Assembly (NCBI RefSeq): GCF_001551835.1 | Contig: NZ_LODL01000021.1 | Location: forward strand, 321,002 to 385,001 | Origin: Dechloromonas denitrificans | GTDB taxonomy: Bacteria; Pseudomonadota; Gammaproteobacteria; Burkholderiales; Rhodocyclaceae | Direction: 5' to 3' | Length of the DNA: 64,000 nucleotides | Notes under the pieces: model-generated | Databases searched by the model: none | The model's input: the letters and a program-made list of their open reading frames with translations, nothing else | What the model was told of the DNA's origin: nothing | Made by a program: the position numbers and the translations under genes | Shown: in pieces, positions 49,403-59,185 of the stretch | Position numbering within the stretch: the first letter of the stretch is position 1 | Layout of the letters: each line of letters opens with the position of its first letter

Positions 49403-50325
49403 GCGGCAGCCCTCAAGGCAGCGCCAATCGCCAGCAGCCCCTGCACCTGCCGTTCAAGCTGGCGCAACTCCGGCAAGCTGTCGAAATCGGCGACCTGCAC
49501 CAGATCCATGGCCTGCACCGGGACGTAGAGATTATCGGCCAGCCCGGCGACCAGGCCGGCACTGTCATGCTCGGTGGCGACCATCAGGCGCGACACCGAA
49601 ATGAAGCTGTATTGGCGGTCGAAGGTATCGAGGGTGCGCTGCAGTTCAAGAGCCAGACGTTCCAGCATCTGCTGCCGCCGCTCCGGATCTTCCGAGGCCA
49701 GCGCTTCCGGTGACATTTCGATGCGCCGCGACAGGCACAACTCGCCCTGATAGGTAATGATCAGCAGACTGACGCCCTTATTCAACGCCAAGAAAGCCAG
49801 GCCACGATTGCTTTCCTCAAACAATGCCGCGACATTGCGCAACGCCATTTCAGGAATGTCGATCGCCTCCAGCGCTACCTTGGCTTCGCGGAACAACGCC
49901 ATCCGCTCACCAATCACAGCGGACGGCGCGGCCACCGCAAACACGTTGGCCTGGCGGTTGCCTTCAGTCGGAATATCGGCCACAGCCAGCGCCGCGCTCT
50001 CGGCAGGAAAATCGAGTTGATCCTTGAGTCGCCAGCGGGTGGCCTGAACACGCTCCTCGGCCGGCACATTCGGCGCTTCCACCTGGACGATGCGATAGTC
50101 GCTCTCGGCCAGGAGGGTGGCGCAGCGATAGCGCTTCAGATTGCGGCTCTGGGCCAGACGGGACAGGGCATCACTCTCATCCTTCTCGATGCGAAACGAG
50201 TCGCAGAGCCGGACCTCAGGACGCTTGCCGACAGCGCGTATGACATGCGCAAGGTCGAGACGATCACCCTGCCGGACTACCGCCAACCACCCTTCGTCAT
50301 ATTTTGCCGCAAACTTCGGCCACAT
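49399..50325 (-). CDS. mshI: MSHA biogenesis protein MshI (PilM-like)
   Basis: A 308-aa cytoplasmic protein with an actin-like/PilM fold: start WLAVVRQGDRLDLAHVI, NVPAEERVQATRWRLKDQLDFP, AIDIPEMALRNVAALFEE and IEMSPEALASED. MshI recruits the PilN-like subunit to the alignment complex. It is first in the minus-strand unit mshI-I2-J-K-L-M-N and divergent from mshQ, with 199 nt between the starts. Confidence 0.88.
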   Translation of the reverse strand: MWPKFAAKYDEGWLAVVRQGDRLDLAHVIRAVGKRPEVRLCDSFRIEKDESDALSRLAQSRNLKRYRCATLLAESDYRIVQVEAPNVPAEERVQATRWRLKDQLDFPAESAALAVADIPTEGNRQANVFAVAAPSAVIGERMALFREAKVALEAIDIPEMALRNVAALFEESNRGLAFLALNKGVSLLIITYQGELCLSRRIEMSPEALASEDPERRQQMLERLALELQRTLDTFDRQYSFISVSRLMVATEHDSAGLVAGLADNLYVPVQAMDLVQVADFDSLPELRQLERQVQGLLAIGAALRAAA

Positions 50326-50524
50326 CGTCCCTATACCTCATGTTTTTTCGCAAGGATAGCCAGTAACACTTTATTTTTCAATGAAATTCCACAAAAATAA
50401 GTTTACTGAAGATAAAGTAGAAAAAGCTGCTGCCGCAGATTTCCCTCATCCATTCGCACCACCCCATTCCGACGCATGCCAGGCATTACTTGGGGCAACC
50501 ACCCAATCGAATTATCCTTGCCAT

Positions 50525-53500
50525 ATGAAACAACAGTTACTCACCTGTTTGCGCCGCCAGCCTCCCTGCGGAGTGTCAGTCCGCGTCTGTTTGCTGCTCC
50601 GCGGACTTGCTTTGAGCATTCTGCAGTTGCTGTTCGCCCCTGTCGTATGGGCTGCCAGCTACACGCTCCCCAGTAGCCCATTACCGAGCGGCTGCACCGC
50701 CAACGGCACGCAGATCAACTGCACCAACGTCTCGCTGGGTAATAACGATGTCGTCACAATCAGTGGCAACGTCACGTGGAACGTCGTTAACCTGACGGCC
50801 GGCAACGGTGTTCGCATCAACAGTGGCGGCATTGCCGGCGCGCTGACCTTGAACGTCACATCAAACCTCAACGCTGGCAACAACTTCGTGCTGACGGCCA
50901 ACCTGCAAAGCCCCAACATCAGCATCGGCAATGACGCGACCATCCGCGGCAACATCGTCTCCTCAAGCAACCTCACCTTCGGCAATAACCTCGACCTGCA
51001 AGGCAACCTGCAAGGTGCCAACATCAATGTTGGAAACAATGGCCAGATAATCGGCAACATCACCGCGTCGGGGGCGCTTAATCTGAACAACAATACAGTC
51101 GTCCAGGGCACATGCTCCCCCAGTCGGCCCAATTGCTGGAGCAATACAACACCCATTCTCGGCTGCTCAAGCCCGCTCAAGAATGCCGTACCGAAGATGG
51201 AAGTCGCCGCCGTGACGGTCATCGACACCTACACCAAACCCACACCGACCAGCGTTAATTTCACCCAGACCTTCACCTCGCCCCCGCTGGTGTTCACCTT
51301 GCCGACGACCGACGGCAGCAATTCCGCCGCCCATCGCATCCGCAACGTCACTGCCACCGGCTTCCAGATCATGACCGTGGAACCGGACGGCGAGGATGGC
51401 GAGCACGTCTCAATGAGTCTCAACTTTCTCGCCATCGAACCCGGCCGCTACCTTTTACCCGACGGCAACAAGCTCGAAGCCTGCTACATCGAAACGACAC
51501 GTGCCCAACAGGCGAATGGCACCCACAACTGGGAAACCCTCAGCTTCCTGTCCGGCTTCACCGGCACGCCAGCCGTCCTCGGTCAGATCCAGACAATGCG
51601 CAACGAAACCGGCAATTTGCCGAGCGAGCCTTCCCGCCCCTGGCTGACAACCGCCATCACCGGCGTCACCAGCGGCACCATGAAGGTCGCGCTGGAACGC
51701 TCCGAAACCACCGCCGGCACGATCAGCCAGAGCGAAGCCGTCGCCTACCTCGCGGCGATGCCGACCAACGGCCGCAGCAGTCTGCAAGGCAGCACCAAGA
51801 CGGTCGATTACGAAATTATCCGCACGAACGAAGTCGTCCAAGGTTGGGATAGTTGCAACATCATCAACTACAGCTCGCCATGGCAAAAGGCGGACGGCAC
51901 ACGTTTCCGCCCGATTCCGTTGGCCAGCATGAATACCCGCGACGGCGACAGCGGCACCGGCGGCGAAGACGACGGCGGCTGGTTCCGCCGCTGCACCACC
52001 GACGACAACAACGTCAATAACGCTTCGCAACGCCTGCGCCTGGTCGTCGACGAAATCCGTACCGGAAGCACCAACCGGGACAAAAACCGCACGCACACCA
52101 AGGCCGAACGTGCCGGTATCGTCATTTTCTCCGAAAATTTCGTCACCACCCCCGTCAACCTGCACCATTACGAACTCGAGCACACAGCCAGCGGCCTCAC
52201 CTGCGAACCAGCGACGATCACCCTCAAGGCCTGCCAGGATGCCGCCTGCAACACGCTCTATACCGGCAACGTCACAGTCGATCTGACGCCAGCCGGCAGC
52301 AACAGCACCTGGAGCGGCACCAACGTCCAAGCCAATCAGGTCGAATTTTCCGGCGGACGCGTCACGCTCCAGTTGGCCCAAACCATTGCCGCAACGGTAA
52401 CGCTGGGCGCCAGCGGTACGCCGACAGCACCGAATGCAACCGTCTGCCTCAAGGATGGCGCGACGGGCAACTGTCAAATGACGTTTGCCGCCGGCGGCTC
52501 CAGTTTTACCCTGACCCCGCCAACCGACAACCTGAGCTGCAAGGCGGCCGACTGGACAATCACTGCCGCTTCCTGCGGCAGCAACAAACTCAGCGGCCAG
52601 AAAAACATCCGCCTTTGGTATGAATATGTTATCCCGGCTACTCCCTCCACACCGGCAGCTCCGACCCAGAATGGCACTGCCCTGCCGGCGACCGATCCCG
52701 GAGCAGGCAACGGCAGGCAACTTACTTTCACCAACGGCAGCGCCACCCTGCCTAGCCTGCGCTATGCCGATGCAGGCCGACTGCGCATCCAGGCCAGATA
52801 CCAAGGCAGCGCCGCCACCGGTGATGCCGGCATCTCGTTGTCCGGCAATACCACCACCGTCTTCCGCCCACTGGCGCTGTGGGTCGACGACCCGGGCGCT
52901 TCGTGCACAGCCGGCAATGCGAGTTGCGCGGCTTATCGCAAGAGCGGCGACCCTTTTAACCTCACCGCCAAGGCTGTGTGCTGGGAAGCCGCGGATGATA
53001 CCGATAACAACGGCATCGCCGATCCCGCCGCCAATCTCGGCAACAACCCGCTGACCCCCAATTTCTCGATCACCGACGCCTTGCTGACACCGGAACTGGC
53101 CGCACCGAGTGGTGGCGCCAACGCCGTGCTAACCGATGCGACCGGCACCCCAGGCAACGACAAGTTCTCGACCACCAACGGCAATGCGACGATCACCGAC
53201 CTGCGCCTGAGCGAAGTCGGCGTTTTCCGCTTTACTGCCCAAGGCAGTTACCTTGGGAGCAACATCCCGGCGGCGCCGGGTACCGGCAAGCCGGTCGGAC
53301 GCTTCTACCCGCATCATTTCGATACGGAAGTGACGCCGGCGCATGGAACCTTCACCTATTCCGGCCAACCTTTCCCGGTCAAAGTCTCCGCCAGGAACCT
53401 GTCCGGCAGCATCACCGCCAATTACACCGGCGCCTTCGCCCGCGTGACAACTCTGAGCGATGCCAACGGCAGCGCCGGCAGTTTTTCGCCCGCCACACTC

Positions 53501-54094
53501 GCCGCAATCGATTTCACTTCCGGGATCGCCGACGCCACTACACCGGCGCGCATTGCCTTCACCTTCTCCAATAAGCTGACCGCACCGGCCACGATCATCG
53601 TCCGAGCCGGAGACGGAGAAACGAGTTCCGCCGGTGGCAGTGAAGGCAGTACATTGTTGCGCTCAGGGCGACTCGTCCTGTTGAACGCCCACGGCTCGGA
53701 GCAGCTCCAGCTATCGATGCCGGTCCAACTTCAGTACTGGAACGGAAGCGCCTGGGTGACCAACACACTCGATTCCTACACCTCGCTAAGCGGAATCATG
53801 GTCACCAACACCACCCCGTGCAGTCCCCCGGTGCCGAGTTCGATCAGCAATGGCAAGGGCAGCCTGACCTTCGCCCCCCCCGGCAATGCGTGCGGTGTGG
53901 ATGTATGCGCTCACCTCGGCAACGACGCCAATCACCCGCTGACGACCTGCCAGCCGGCAGTCGCCGGGCGCGCCGTGTGGCTGCAGGGCAGTTGGGACGG
54001 CGACGGCAATTACAACGACAATCCCGCCGCGCGCGCCACCTTCGGCATCTACTCGGGACGCAAGCCCGTTATCTATCGCCGGGAACGCTACTGA
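50525..54094 (+). CDS. mshQ: Large MSHA-associated surface protein MshQ
   Basis: A 1189-aa exported protein, the largest product in the window. It has a signal peptide ending PVVWA-AS; residues about 65-196 are short repeats rich in N-G-N (SLGNNDVVTISGN, NVGNNGQIIGN) that suggest a right-handed beta-solenoid; about 230-290 resemble an H-type lectin domain (FTQTFTSPPLVFTLPTTDG); and about 557 to the end match the DUF6701 region of MshQ proteins. It is probably a pilus-tip or surface adhesin. I start at the ATG at 50525 because the signal peptide begins there; an earlier in-frame ATG at 50381 adds non-signal sequence. It leads the operon mshQ-C-D-O-P. Confidence 0.85.
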   Translation: MKQQLLTCLRRQPPCGVSVRVCLLLRGLALSILQLLFAPVVWAASYTLPSSPLPSGCTANGTQINCTNVSLGNNDVVTISGNVTWNVVNLTAGNGVRINSGGIAGALTLNVTSNLNAGNNFVLTANLQSPNISIGNDATIRGNIVSSSNLTFGNNLDLQGNLQGANINVGNNGQIIGNITASGALNLNNNTVVQGTCSPSRPNCWSNTTPILGCSSPLKNAVPKMEVAAVTVIDTYTKPTPTSVNFTQTFTSPPLVFTLPTTDGSNSAAHRIRNVTATGFQIMTVEPDGEDGEHVSMSLNFLAIEPGRYLLPDGNKLEACYIETTRAQQANGTHNWETLSFLSGFTGTPAVLGQIQTMRNETGNLPSEPSRPWLTTAITGVTSGTMKVALERSETTAGTISQSEAVAYLAAMPTNGRSSLQGSTKTVDYEIIRTNEVVQGWDSCNIINYSSPWQKADGTRFRPIPLASMNTRDGDSGTGGEDDGGWFRRCTTDDNNVNNASQRLRLVVDEIRTGSTNRDKNRTHTKAERAGIVIFSENFVTTPVNLHHYELEHTASGLTCEPATITLKACQDAACNTLYTGNVTVDLTPAGSNSTWSGTNVQANQVEFSGGRVTLQLAQTIAATVTLGASGTPTAPNATVCLKDGATGNCQMTFAAGGSSFTLTPPTDNLSCKAADWTITAASCGSNKLSGQKNIRLWYEYVIPATPSTPAAPTQNGTALPATDPGAGNGRQLTFTNGSATLPSLRYADAGRLRIQARYQGSAATGDAGISLSGNTTTVFRPLALWVDDPGASCTAGNASCAAYRKSGDPFNLTAKAVCWEAADDTDNNGIADPAANLGNNPLTPNFSITDALLTPELAAPSGGANAVLTDATGTPGNDKFSTTNGNATITDLRLSEVGVFRFTAQGSYLGSNIPAAPGTGKPVGRFYPHHFDTEVTPAHGTFTYSGQPFPVKVSARNLSGSITANYTGAFARVTTLSDANGSAGSFSPATLAAIDFTSGIADATTPARIAFTFSNKLTAPATIIVRAGDGETSSAGGSEGSTLLRSGRLVLLNAHGSEQLQLSMPVQLQYWNGSAWVTNTLDSYTSLSGIMVTNTTPCSPPVPSSISNGKGSLTFAPPGNACGVDVCAHLGNDANHPLTTCQPAVAGRAVWLQGSWDGDGNYNDNPAARATFGIYSGRKPVIYRRERY

Positions 54095-54546
54095 TGACGG
54101 CATGCCGGGTTTTGGGCTTCACCTTGATCGAAATGATCGTCACGCTGGTGCTGATCGGCATCCTCGCCGTCGCAATCCTTCCCCGCTTTTTCGACCGCCG
54201 CGATTTCGACGAGCGCGCCTTCGTCGACCAGATCACCGGTGCCCTCCGTTACGCGCAAAAGGCCGCCATCGCGCAACGCCGCACGGTATGCGCCGCTTTC
54301 AGCGCCAATTCGCTGACCCTGCGCATCCGCTCGGCTGCCGGTAACGGTCCTTGCGATACCGATCTCTCCGGCCCGACTGGTGTCACCCCCTATACAGTAA
54401 CGGCCAGCGGCGCGGTCGGTTTTGCGCCGACACCGGCCGCCTTCAGTTTTGATGCCGAAGGTCGGCCGAGCGCCGGCGCCGCCCTGCCCATCGGCACCGG
54501 GTTTGTGGTGACGGTAGAAGCGGAGACTGGCTATGTCACCTACTGA
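54094..54546 (+). CDS. mshC: Minor pseudopilin MshC
   Basis: A 150-aa minor pilin. A short leader (MTACRVLG) precedes the class III cleavage site and the hydrophobic N-helix FTLIEMIVTLVLIGILA with Glu5. The C-terminal domain is GspH-like (ALRYAQKAAIAQRRTVCAAF). The ATG overlaps the mshQ stop by one base, and mshD overlaps its 3' end by 14 nt. Confidence 0.83.
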   Translation: MTACRVLGFTLIEMIVTLVLIGILAVAILPRFFDRRDFDERAFVDQITGALRYAQKAAIAQRRTVCAAFSANSLTLRIRSAAGNGPCDTDLSGPTGVTPYTVTASGAVGFAPTPAAFSFDAEGRPSAGAALPIGTGFVVTVEAETGYVTY

Positions 54547-54988
54547 GCGCCAGCACGGCCTGACGCTGGTCGAACTCATCGTCTTCATCGTCATCGTCGG
54601 CGTAGCGCTGACCGGCGTGCTGGCCGTCTTCAACGAGACCACGCGCCGCTCGGCTGACCCGCTGATCCGCAAGCAGGCGATGGCGACCGCCGAATCACTG
54701 ATGGAGGAACTTCAGGCTGTTCATTATCTTTGTCCGGGCGGCGCCACCTGCGCCAGTGCCACCACGGCCAACCGGACGGCATTGCATGCCCTCGACGACT
54801 ACCACGGCTTCACGATGAACGGTATCGTGGCAATCGACGGCACGGCCATCGCACCGCTGGCCGGCTATACCGCCACCGTGGCGGTCATCAATGAAGTCCT
54901 GAACGGACGCAATGGCAAGAGAATCAGCATTACCGTCAGTCGCGGCAACGAAAGTCTCACCCTCGACGGCTGGCGGGGAGCCTACTGA
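54533..54988 (+). CDS. mshD: Minor pilin MshD
   Basis: A 151-aa type IV prepilin-like protein with leader MSPTERQHG and N-helix LTLVELIVFIVIVGVALTG, a GspI/MshD-like pattern. The following ATAESLMEELQAVHYLCPGG helix is typical of MshD/PilV proteins. It overlaps mshC by 14 nt and shares one base with the mshO start. Confidence 0.85.
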   Translation: MSPTERQHGLTLVELIVFIVIVGVALTGVLAVFNETTRRSADPLIRKQAMATAESLMEELQAVHYLCPGGATCASATTANRTALHALDDYHGFTMNGIVAIDGTAIAPLAGYTATVAVINEVLNGRNGKRISITVSRGNESLTLDGWRGAY

Positions 54989-55836
54989 TGCGCTCCCGCG
55001 GCTTCACACTGATCGAAATGATCATCGTCATCACCATCACCGGCATCATCGCAAGCATCGTCGCCGTCTTCATGCGCGCGCCGGTTCAAGGCTATGCCGA
55101 TGCGGCACGACGCGCCCACCTCACCGATACCGCCGACACCACGCTGCGCCGTATCGCCCGCGACGTACAGTCCGCCCTGCCCAACAGCCTGCGCCCGAAC
55201 GCCGCCTGCATTGCCAATACGACCACCTTGTGCGGCATCGAACTGCTGCCGACGCTAACCGGCGGTCGTTACCGTCAGGACGACGCCTGTTTTTCCACCG
55301 GCTGCACCACGCTAACCTCCCTGGGCAGCGTCATCGCCGCCAACGACGAGCTCAGCGGCCGCCGGATCGCCATCTACAACCTGCACAACAACGACGGCGC
55401 CAACTGCGCATCTCTCAACCCGTCGGCCTGGTGCGGCCAGAATGTCGCGACGATTATCGCCAGCACCGACAGCAGCAACAACGACCAATTCAATTTCGCC
55501 TCCACTACCTTCGCCCCCGGCACCGGCTCGCCCTCGCGCAGCTTCTTTATTGTCGGCGGGCCGGTCGCCTACGTCTGCAGCAACGTTGGCACCATTGGCG
55601 ACAACGGCACCGGCGAACTGCGCCGTTACGAAAACTACGTGGCCGCCAGCGCCCCTACCCTGCCCCCAGCCGGCACGAGCGGCCAACTGATCGCCCGCAA
55701 TATCTCCGGCTGCAACATCAACTACGCTCCAGCCATCAGCGGTACCGACGGACTGTTGCAGATCTACCTGGAAATTACCGAAGCCGGCGAAACTGCCGGC
55801 CTCTACCACGAGGTCCATGTCGACAATGCGCCCTGA
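54988..55836 (+). CDS. mshO: Minor pilin MshO
   Basis: A 282-aa prepilin-like protein (leader MRSRG, N-helix FTLIEMIIVITITGIIASIV) with a large globular C-terminal domain, the size expected of MshO. LTDTADTTLRRIARDVQSALPNS is the characteristic linker. Several Cys residues could form disulfides in the periplasm. Its 3' end overlaps mshP by about 11-20 nt. Confidence 0.87.
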   Translation: MRSRGFTLIEMIIVITITGIIASIVAVFMRAPVQGYADAARRAHLTDTADTTLRRIARDVQSALPNSLRPNAACIANTTTLCGIELLPTLTGGRYRQDDACFSTGCTTLTSLGSVIAANDELSGRRIAIYNLHNNDGANCASLNPSAWCGQNVATIIASTDSSNNDQFNFASTTFAPGTGSPSRSFFIVGGPVAYVCSNVGTIGDNGTGELRRYENYVAASAPTLPPAGTSGQLIARNISGCNINYAPAISGTDGLLQIYLEITEAGETAGLYHEVHVDNAP

Positions 55837-56266
55837 ATGCCAGCGCGGCTTCGCCATCGTTTCCGCATTGTTCATCGTCGTCGCACTGGCTTCGCTCGGA
55901 GCGGCCATGATGTACTTCTCGACCACCCAGCACATCACCGGCCTGCAAGACCTGCAAGGCTCCCGCGCACTGGCGGCCGCCCGTACCGGCAGCGATTGGG
56001 TGGTTGCCAATATCATGGGCAGCGAAAGCGACAATGCCCCGCAATACGCCTGCCCTGCGGTTTCGCCTTTCACTTTCGCCGGCTTTACATTGACCGTCGG
56101 CTGCACCCACAGCACCCACGACGAAGAAGGCCACCGCATCCGCGTCTATGTCATCGCCGCTACGGCCAGCGCGGGCGGTGCTGTGGGAAGCCTGAGCTAC
56201 GTCGAACGCCGGGTCGACACCGTCGTCGCCACCTGCAGGCTTAGCGACAACGGGCTGCTGTGCTGA
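55817..56266 (+). CDS. mshP: MSHA biogenesis protein MshP (PilX-like)
   Basis: A 149-aa protein with a prepilin-like N-terminus (CQRG-FAIVSALFIVVALASLGAAM) in which the usual Glu5 is replaced, as in MshP and PilX proteins, followed by LQDLQGSRALAAARTGSDWVVANIM. The start is ATG at 55817 or ATG at 55826. It is the last gene of the plus-strand mshQ-C-D-O-P unit. Confidence 0.83.
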   Translation: MSTMRPECQRGFAIVSALFIVVALASLGAAMMYFSTTQHITGLQDLQGSRALAAARTGSDWVVANIMGSESDNAPQYACPAVSPFTFAGFTLTVGCTHSTHDEEGHRIRVYVIAATASAGGAVGSLSYVERRVDTVVATCRLSDNGLLC

Positions 56267-56394
56267 TTCGGTACAAATTGTGAGTGACGGTTTGGAACCC
56301 GGACCTCACGCGGTTGCGCTTCACTTCGTTCGCCATGATCAACTCATGGTGTGACTTTTACCCGCAGGAGCGCGCCCATGCTTGGCGCACAAAG

Positions 56395-56424
56395 GCAAAC
56401 ACCCGCCTTGCGGCGGGTGTTTGC
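56395..56424 (-). terminator. Hairpin between convergent mshP and mshA
   Basis: A perfect 13-bp stem GCAAACACCCGCC / GGCGGGTGTTTGC with a 4-nt loop. On the minus strand it is followed by CTTTGTG, so it fits mshA termination better than mshP termination. The 175 nt between mshP and mshA hold nothing else I can identify. Confidence 0.75.
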
Positions 56425-56441
56425 GGGAAGTAGCAAGCTTA

Positions 56442-56855
56442 CTACTGAACACAAATGACGGTTGCGGTGGCTGCCGTAGCACCGGCTTTGGTCGGCGTTA
56501 CGGTACAGGTTGCGGCCGAACCGTCATTGGCGGCATTGGAGCAATCCATGGTGCCAGTCTGAGCAAAGGTGTAACCCGAGGTTGGCAACGGCGACTGCAT
56601 GATGGTATTCAGCGCGGCTTCAGCGCAAGGCGTCGCCGATGCATAAGCCACCCCCTTGGCGGAATTTGCCTTGCGTGCTGCATAATTGATCGAAGCAGCC
56701 GAAGTAATTCCACCGGCAATCCCCGCCGCAGAAGCGTTGGTCGCCTCGGTGCTCAAATCAACGAACTTCGGCAAGGCCGTTGCGGCGAGAATACCGAGAA
56801 TCACGATCACAACGATCAGTTCGATCAGGGTGAAACCTTTTTGCATCGCTTTCAT
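56442..56855 (-). CDS. mshA: Major MSHA pilin MshA
   Basis: A 137-aa type IV prepilin: short basic leader MKAMQKG, cleavage before FTLIELIVVIVILGILAATAL with Glu5, then a globular domain with one pair of cysteines near the C-terminus plus one in ATPCAEA. The MSHA-type STEATNASAAGIAGGITSAAS sequence follows the helix. GAGGAG precedes the ATG at 56855. It is last in mshE-G-F-B-A and is followed by a strong hairpin, which suits a highly expressed pilin. Confidence 0.92.
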   Translation of the reverse strand: MKAMQKGFTLIELIVVIVILGILAATALPKFVDLSTEATNASAAGIAGGITSAASINYAARKANSAKGVAYASATPCAEAALNTIMQSPLPTSGYTFAQTGTMDCSNAANDGSAATCTVTPTKAGATAATATVICVQ

Positions 56856-56878
56856 TTGTTGCTCCTCAATATAAAAAG

Positions 56879-57493
56879 TCAGCACCCGGCAATAGTCAGC
56901 CCGCTAATCGTGGCGGCGGTATTGGCTGCGGCCGGCTGGGTGTAGGTAAAGAAACAGGTGCTTGGATCGGTCGCGCCGACGACACCGAAAGTCGCCACGC
57001 CGGCGGCGGCGGTATAGGTGTAGCCCTCGGCCTCCAGTTGGGCCTGGGTCGGGTTGTAGATACCCGTCAGGCCGGCCATCGCCAGAATGCCCGGATTGCC
57101 ACCGAAGGCGGTCACTTGCGGGTAACCGAAAACCATGAAGATCAGGCCACTTTCAGTACACACAGTACCCGTTGCCCCATTGCTGTTATTGGCAGCAACA
57201 CCGCTAGTGACACAACTGTTGGTATCGGCCACACCGCCGCGCGACAGGGTCGTGGCGTGAACCAGCGCTGAACCGGCCGAGACACTACCCCGCGCCGCCT
57301 GCAGCTTGGCGATGCGGGCATCGCGCTGCAGGTTGATGAAACGGGGCAAGGCAACGGCGGCCAGAATGCCCAGGATGACGACGACGACGATCAGTTCGAT
57401 CAGCGTGAAACCTGACTGTCTTTGCGCCCCGGGAGCTTGGTCTCGTTTTTTCATATTTTCGTTATCGGCTGGCAAGCCTGCTACTTTAGTCAT
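56879..57493 (-). CDS. mshB: MSHA pilin-like protein MshB
   Basis: A type IV prepilin (GFTLIELIVVVVILGILAAVAL with Glu5) with a larger globular domain than MshA, including SGLIFMVFGYPQV and TCFFTYTQP near the end. The start is uncertain: ATG 57493 has AAGG at 5 nt and gives 204 aa with an unusually long 27-residue leader, while ATG 57454 gives 191 aa without a ribosome-binding site. It sits between mshF and mshA, as in other MSHA loci. Confidence 0.85.
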   Translation of the reverse strand: MTKVAGLPADNENMKKRDQAPGAQRQSGFTLIELIVVVVILGILAAVALPRFINLQRDARIAKLQAARGSVSAGSALVHATTLSRGGVADTNSCVTSGVAANNSNGATGTVCTESGLIFMVFGYPQVTAFGGNPGILAMAGLTGIYNPTQAQLEAEGYTYTAAAGVATFGVVGATDPSTCFFTYTQPAAANTAATISGLTIAGC

Positions 57494-57514
57494 ATACCCC
57501 TTCTTTCTCAAGGC

Positions 57515-57943
57515 CTATTGCGGCCTGTCATCCAGTCGTAGCAGGCCGACGCCGGCAATCACCCCCCGGGCGTTGCTCGGCCCCGCCTCCCGGCTCAGGC
57601 GAAAACGCGCCTGATGGCCATCCTCGAAGCGATAAATCAATTCCCCAGCCTGCCGATCGAAATACCACACACCGCTTTCGTCGGGGGCCTTGTCGACCGC
57701 CCCAAGATAGTTCCGCGGCTTGCTGACCACCCACTCAACCGGGTTGTCGGTCTTCGGCAATTCGCCGCCGAAGATTTCGCGATGTGCCAGCACCTCCAGC
57801 AATTCCGTACGGATCACGGCCGCCTCGACCTGCACGCCAGCCTCCTCCATGTCGCTCATGGCCCGCCCCAGCGCCTGCATCAGGAACAGCGTCAGGATGC
57901 TGACCAGAATGACGACCACGGCGAATTGGTAATAGCGTCGCAT
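57515..57943 (-). CDS. mshF: MSHA biogenesis protein MshF
   Basis: A 142-aa membrane-anchored protein with one N-terminal helix (MRRYYQFAVVVILVSILTLFLM) and a periplasmic domain (WVVSKPRNYLGAVDKAPDESGVWYFD split). Size and position between mshG and mshB identify it as MshF; the sequence itself is weakly conserved. It starts 6 nt before the mshG end. Confidence 0.78.
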   Translation of the reverse strand: MRRYYQFAVVVILVSILTLFLMQALGRAMSDMEEAGVQVEAAVIRTELLEVLAHREIFGGELPKTDNPVEWVVSKPRNYLGAVDKAPDESGVWYFDRQAGELIYRFEDGHQARFRLSREAGPSNARGVIAGVGLLRLDDRPQ

Positions 57944-57949
57944 GCCGTC

Positions 57950-59179
57950 TCATCGCTTGACCGCAACCTTGCCGAGGTCCCACATCGGCAGGAAGATGCC
58001 GAGCGCGAGAACCAGCACCAGGACGCCGAGACAGACAATCAGGATGGGTTCGATCTGCTGACCCAGGGTCTTCAGTTCGTATTCGACTTCCCGCTGATAC
58101 ATCTGGCCGACTTCATCGAGCATGTCGTCGAGCGCCCCTGACTCCTCGCCGACCGAAATCATCTGCAGGACCACCGGCGTAAAAAAATGTGAGGATATGG
58201 CGGCGCGCAGCACGCTTTCGCCACGCTCGACGGTATCCCGCATGCCCTCGATCTTGGCGGCGATGTAACTGTTGTCGACGGTCTGCGCCGCATTGGTCAG
58301 CGCCTGCATGACCGGCACCCCGCTCCGCATGCTCAGGGCGAAGCTGCGGGAGAAGCGGGCCATGGCGGCCTTGCTGATGATTTTTCCGGCAATCGGAAAG
58401 CGCAGGGTCAAGGCTTCCCATTGCATGCGTCCGCCGGTGGTCGCAACCCAGGCGCGGAAGGCAAACACGGCCGCGACAAGCCCTACCAGCATCGCCGGCC
58501 ACCAGGCCACCATGAAGTTGGAGAAGCCGAGCAGGATGCGGGTCATCAGTGGCAATTCGGCCCCGAAGCCCTGGAAGACCTTGGCAAAGGCCGGGATCAC
58601 GAAAAGATTGACGACGACAATGGCGGCCGCCATCGCCATCACGACGAACATCGGATAGCGCAGCGCTGCTTTGACCTGTTCGCGCATGTAGCGCTCGAAC
58701 TCCATGTGGTCGAAGAGGCGGAGGAAGATTTCGTCGAGCAGGCCGGTCGCTTCACCAACCCGGACCATCGAGATGTAAAAAGAGCCGAAGACCTTGGGGT
58801 GACGAGCCAGCGAGACGGAGAGTTCGCGGCCAGCTTCCAGACTTTCCTTGACGTCGCCAATCACCGCCTTCATCGCCGGATTGGTCGCCGACTCCTGCAG
58901 GCCACCGAGGGCCCGCATGATGGGTACACCGGCCTTGAGCAGGGTATGGATCTGCCGCGAAAAGAGCAGAATGTCGACGTGCTCGACCTTGAGCTTGAAC
59001 AAGCTCAGGTTTACACCGAGATCAACCAACTTCGCCCCACCCCGGGTTTCCTGGATGCTGAGCGGCGTAATGCCGCGCCCGAGCAAGAGGTCAGCCACGT
59101 TGCCCGCCGAGATGCCGTCGAGCACCCCTTCGACCAGCTTGCCGGCAGCATCGCGGCCCTTGTAGGCGAAATTGGCCAC
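57950..59179 (-). CDS. mshG: MSHA pilus platform protein MshG
   Basis: A 409-aa polytopic inner-membrane platform of the GspF/PilC family: MANFAYKGRDAAGKLVEG opening, two T2SF domains (about 70-195 and 275-395) each with the conserved helical pattern, three membrane helices near 170-190, 220-240 and 375-400, and the LTLRFPIAGKIISKAAMARF mid-segment. It lies 6 nt from mshE on one side and mshF on the other. Confidence 0.95.
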   Translation of the reverse strand: MANFAYKGRDAAGKLVEGVLDGISAGNVADLLLGRGITPLSIQETRGGAKLVDLGVNLSLFKLKVEHVDILLFSRQIHTLLKAGVPIMRALGGLQESATNPAMKAVIGDVKESLEAGRELSVSLARHPKVFGSFYISMVRVGEATGLLDEIFLRLFDHMEFERYMREQVKAALRYPMFVVMAMAAAIVVVNLFVIPAFAKVFQGFGAELPLMTRILLGFSNFMVAWWPAMLVGLVAAVFAFRAWVATTGGRMQWEALTLRFPIAGKIISKAAMARFSRSFALSMRSGVPVMQALTNAAQTVDNSYIAAKIEGMRDTVERGESVLRAAISSHFFTPVVLQMISVGEESGALDDMLDEVGQMYQREVEYELKTLGQQIEPILIVCLGVLVLVLALGIFLPMWDLGKVAVKR

Positions 59180-59185
59180 GCGCCC

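Noticed and set aside
50326..50524. Sigma-54 promoter upstream of mshI (TGGC-TATCC-TTGC on the minus strand)
   Set aside because: Spacing between GG and GC is 8 nt instead of the required 10.
51455..52804. 449-codon open frame antisense to mshQ
   Set aside because: Composition reflects the complementary strand of the N/T/G-rich repeats; no motifs, no ribosome-binding site.
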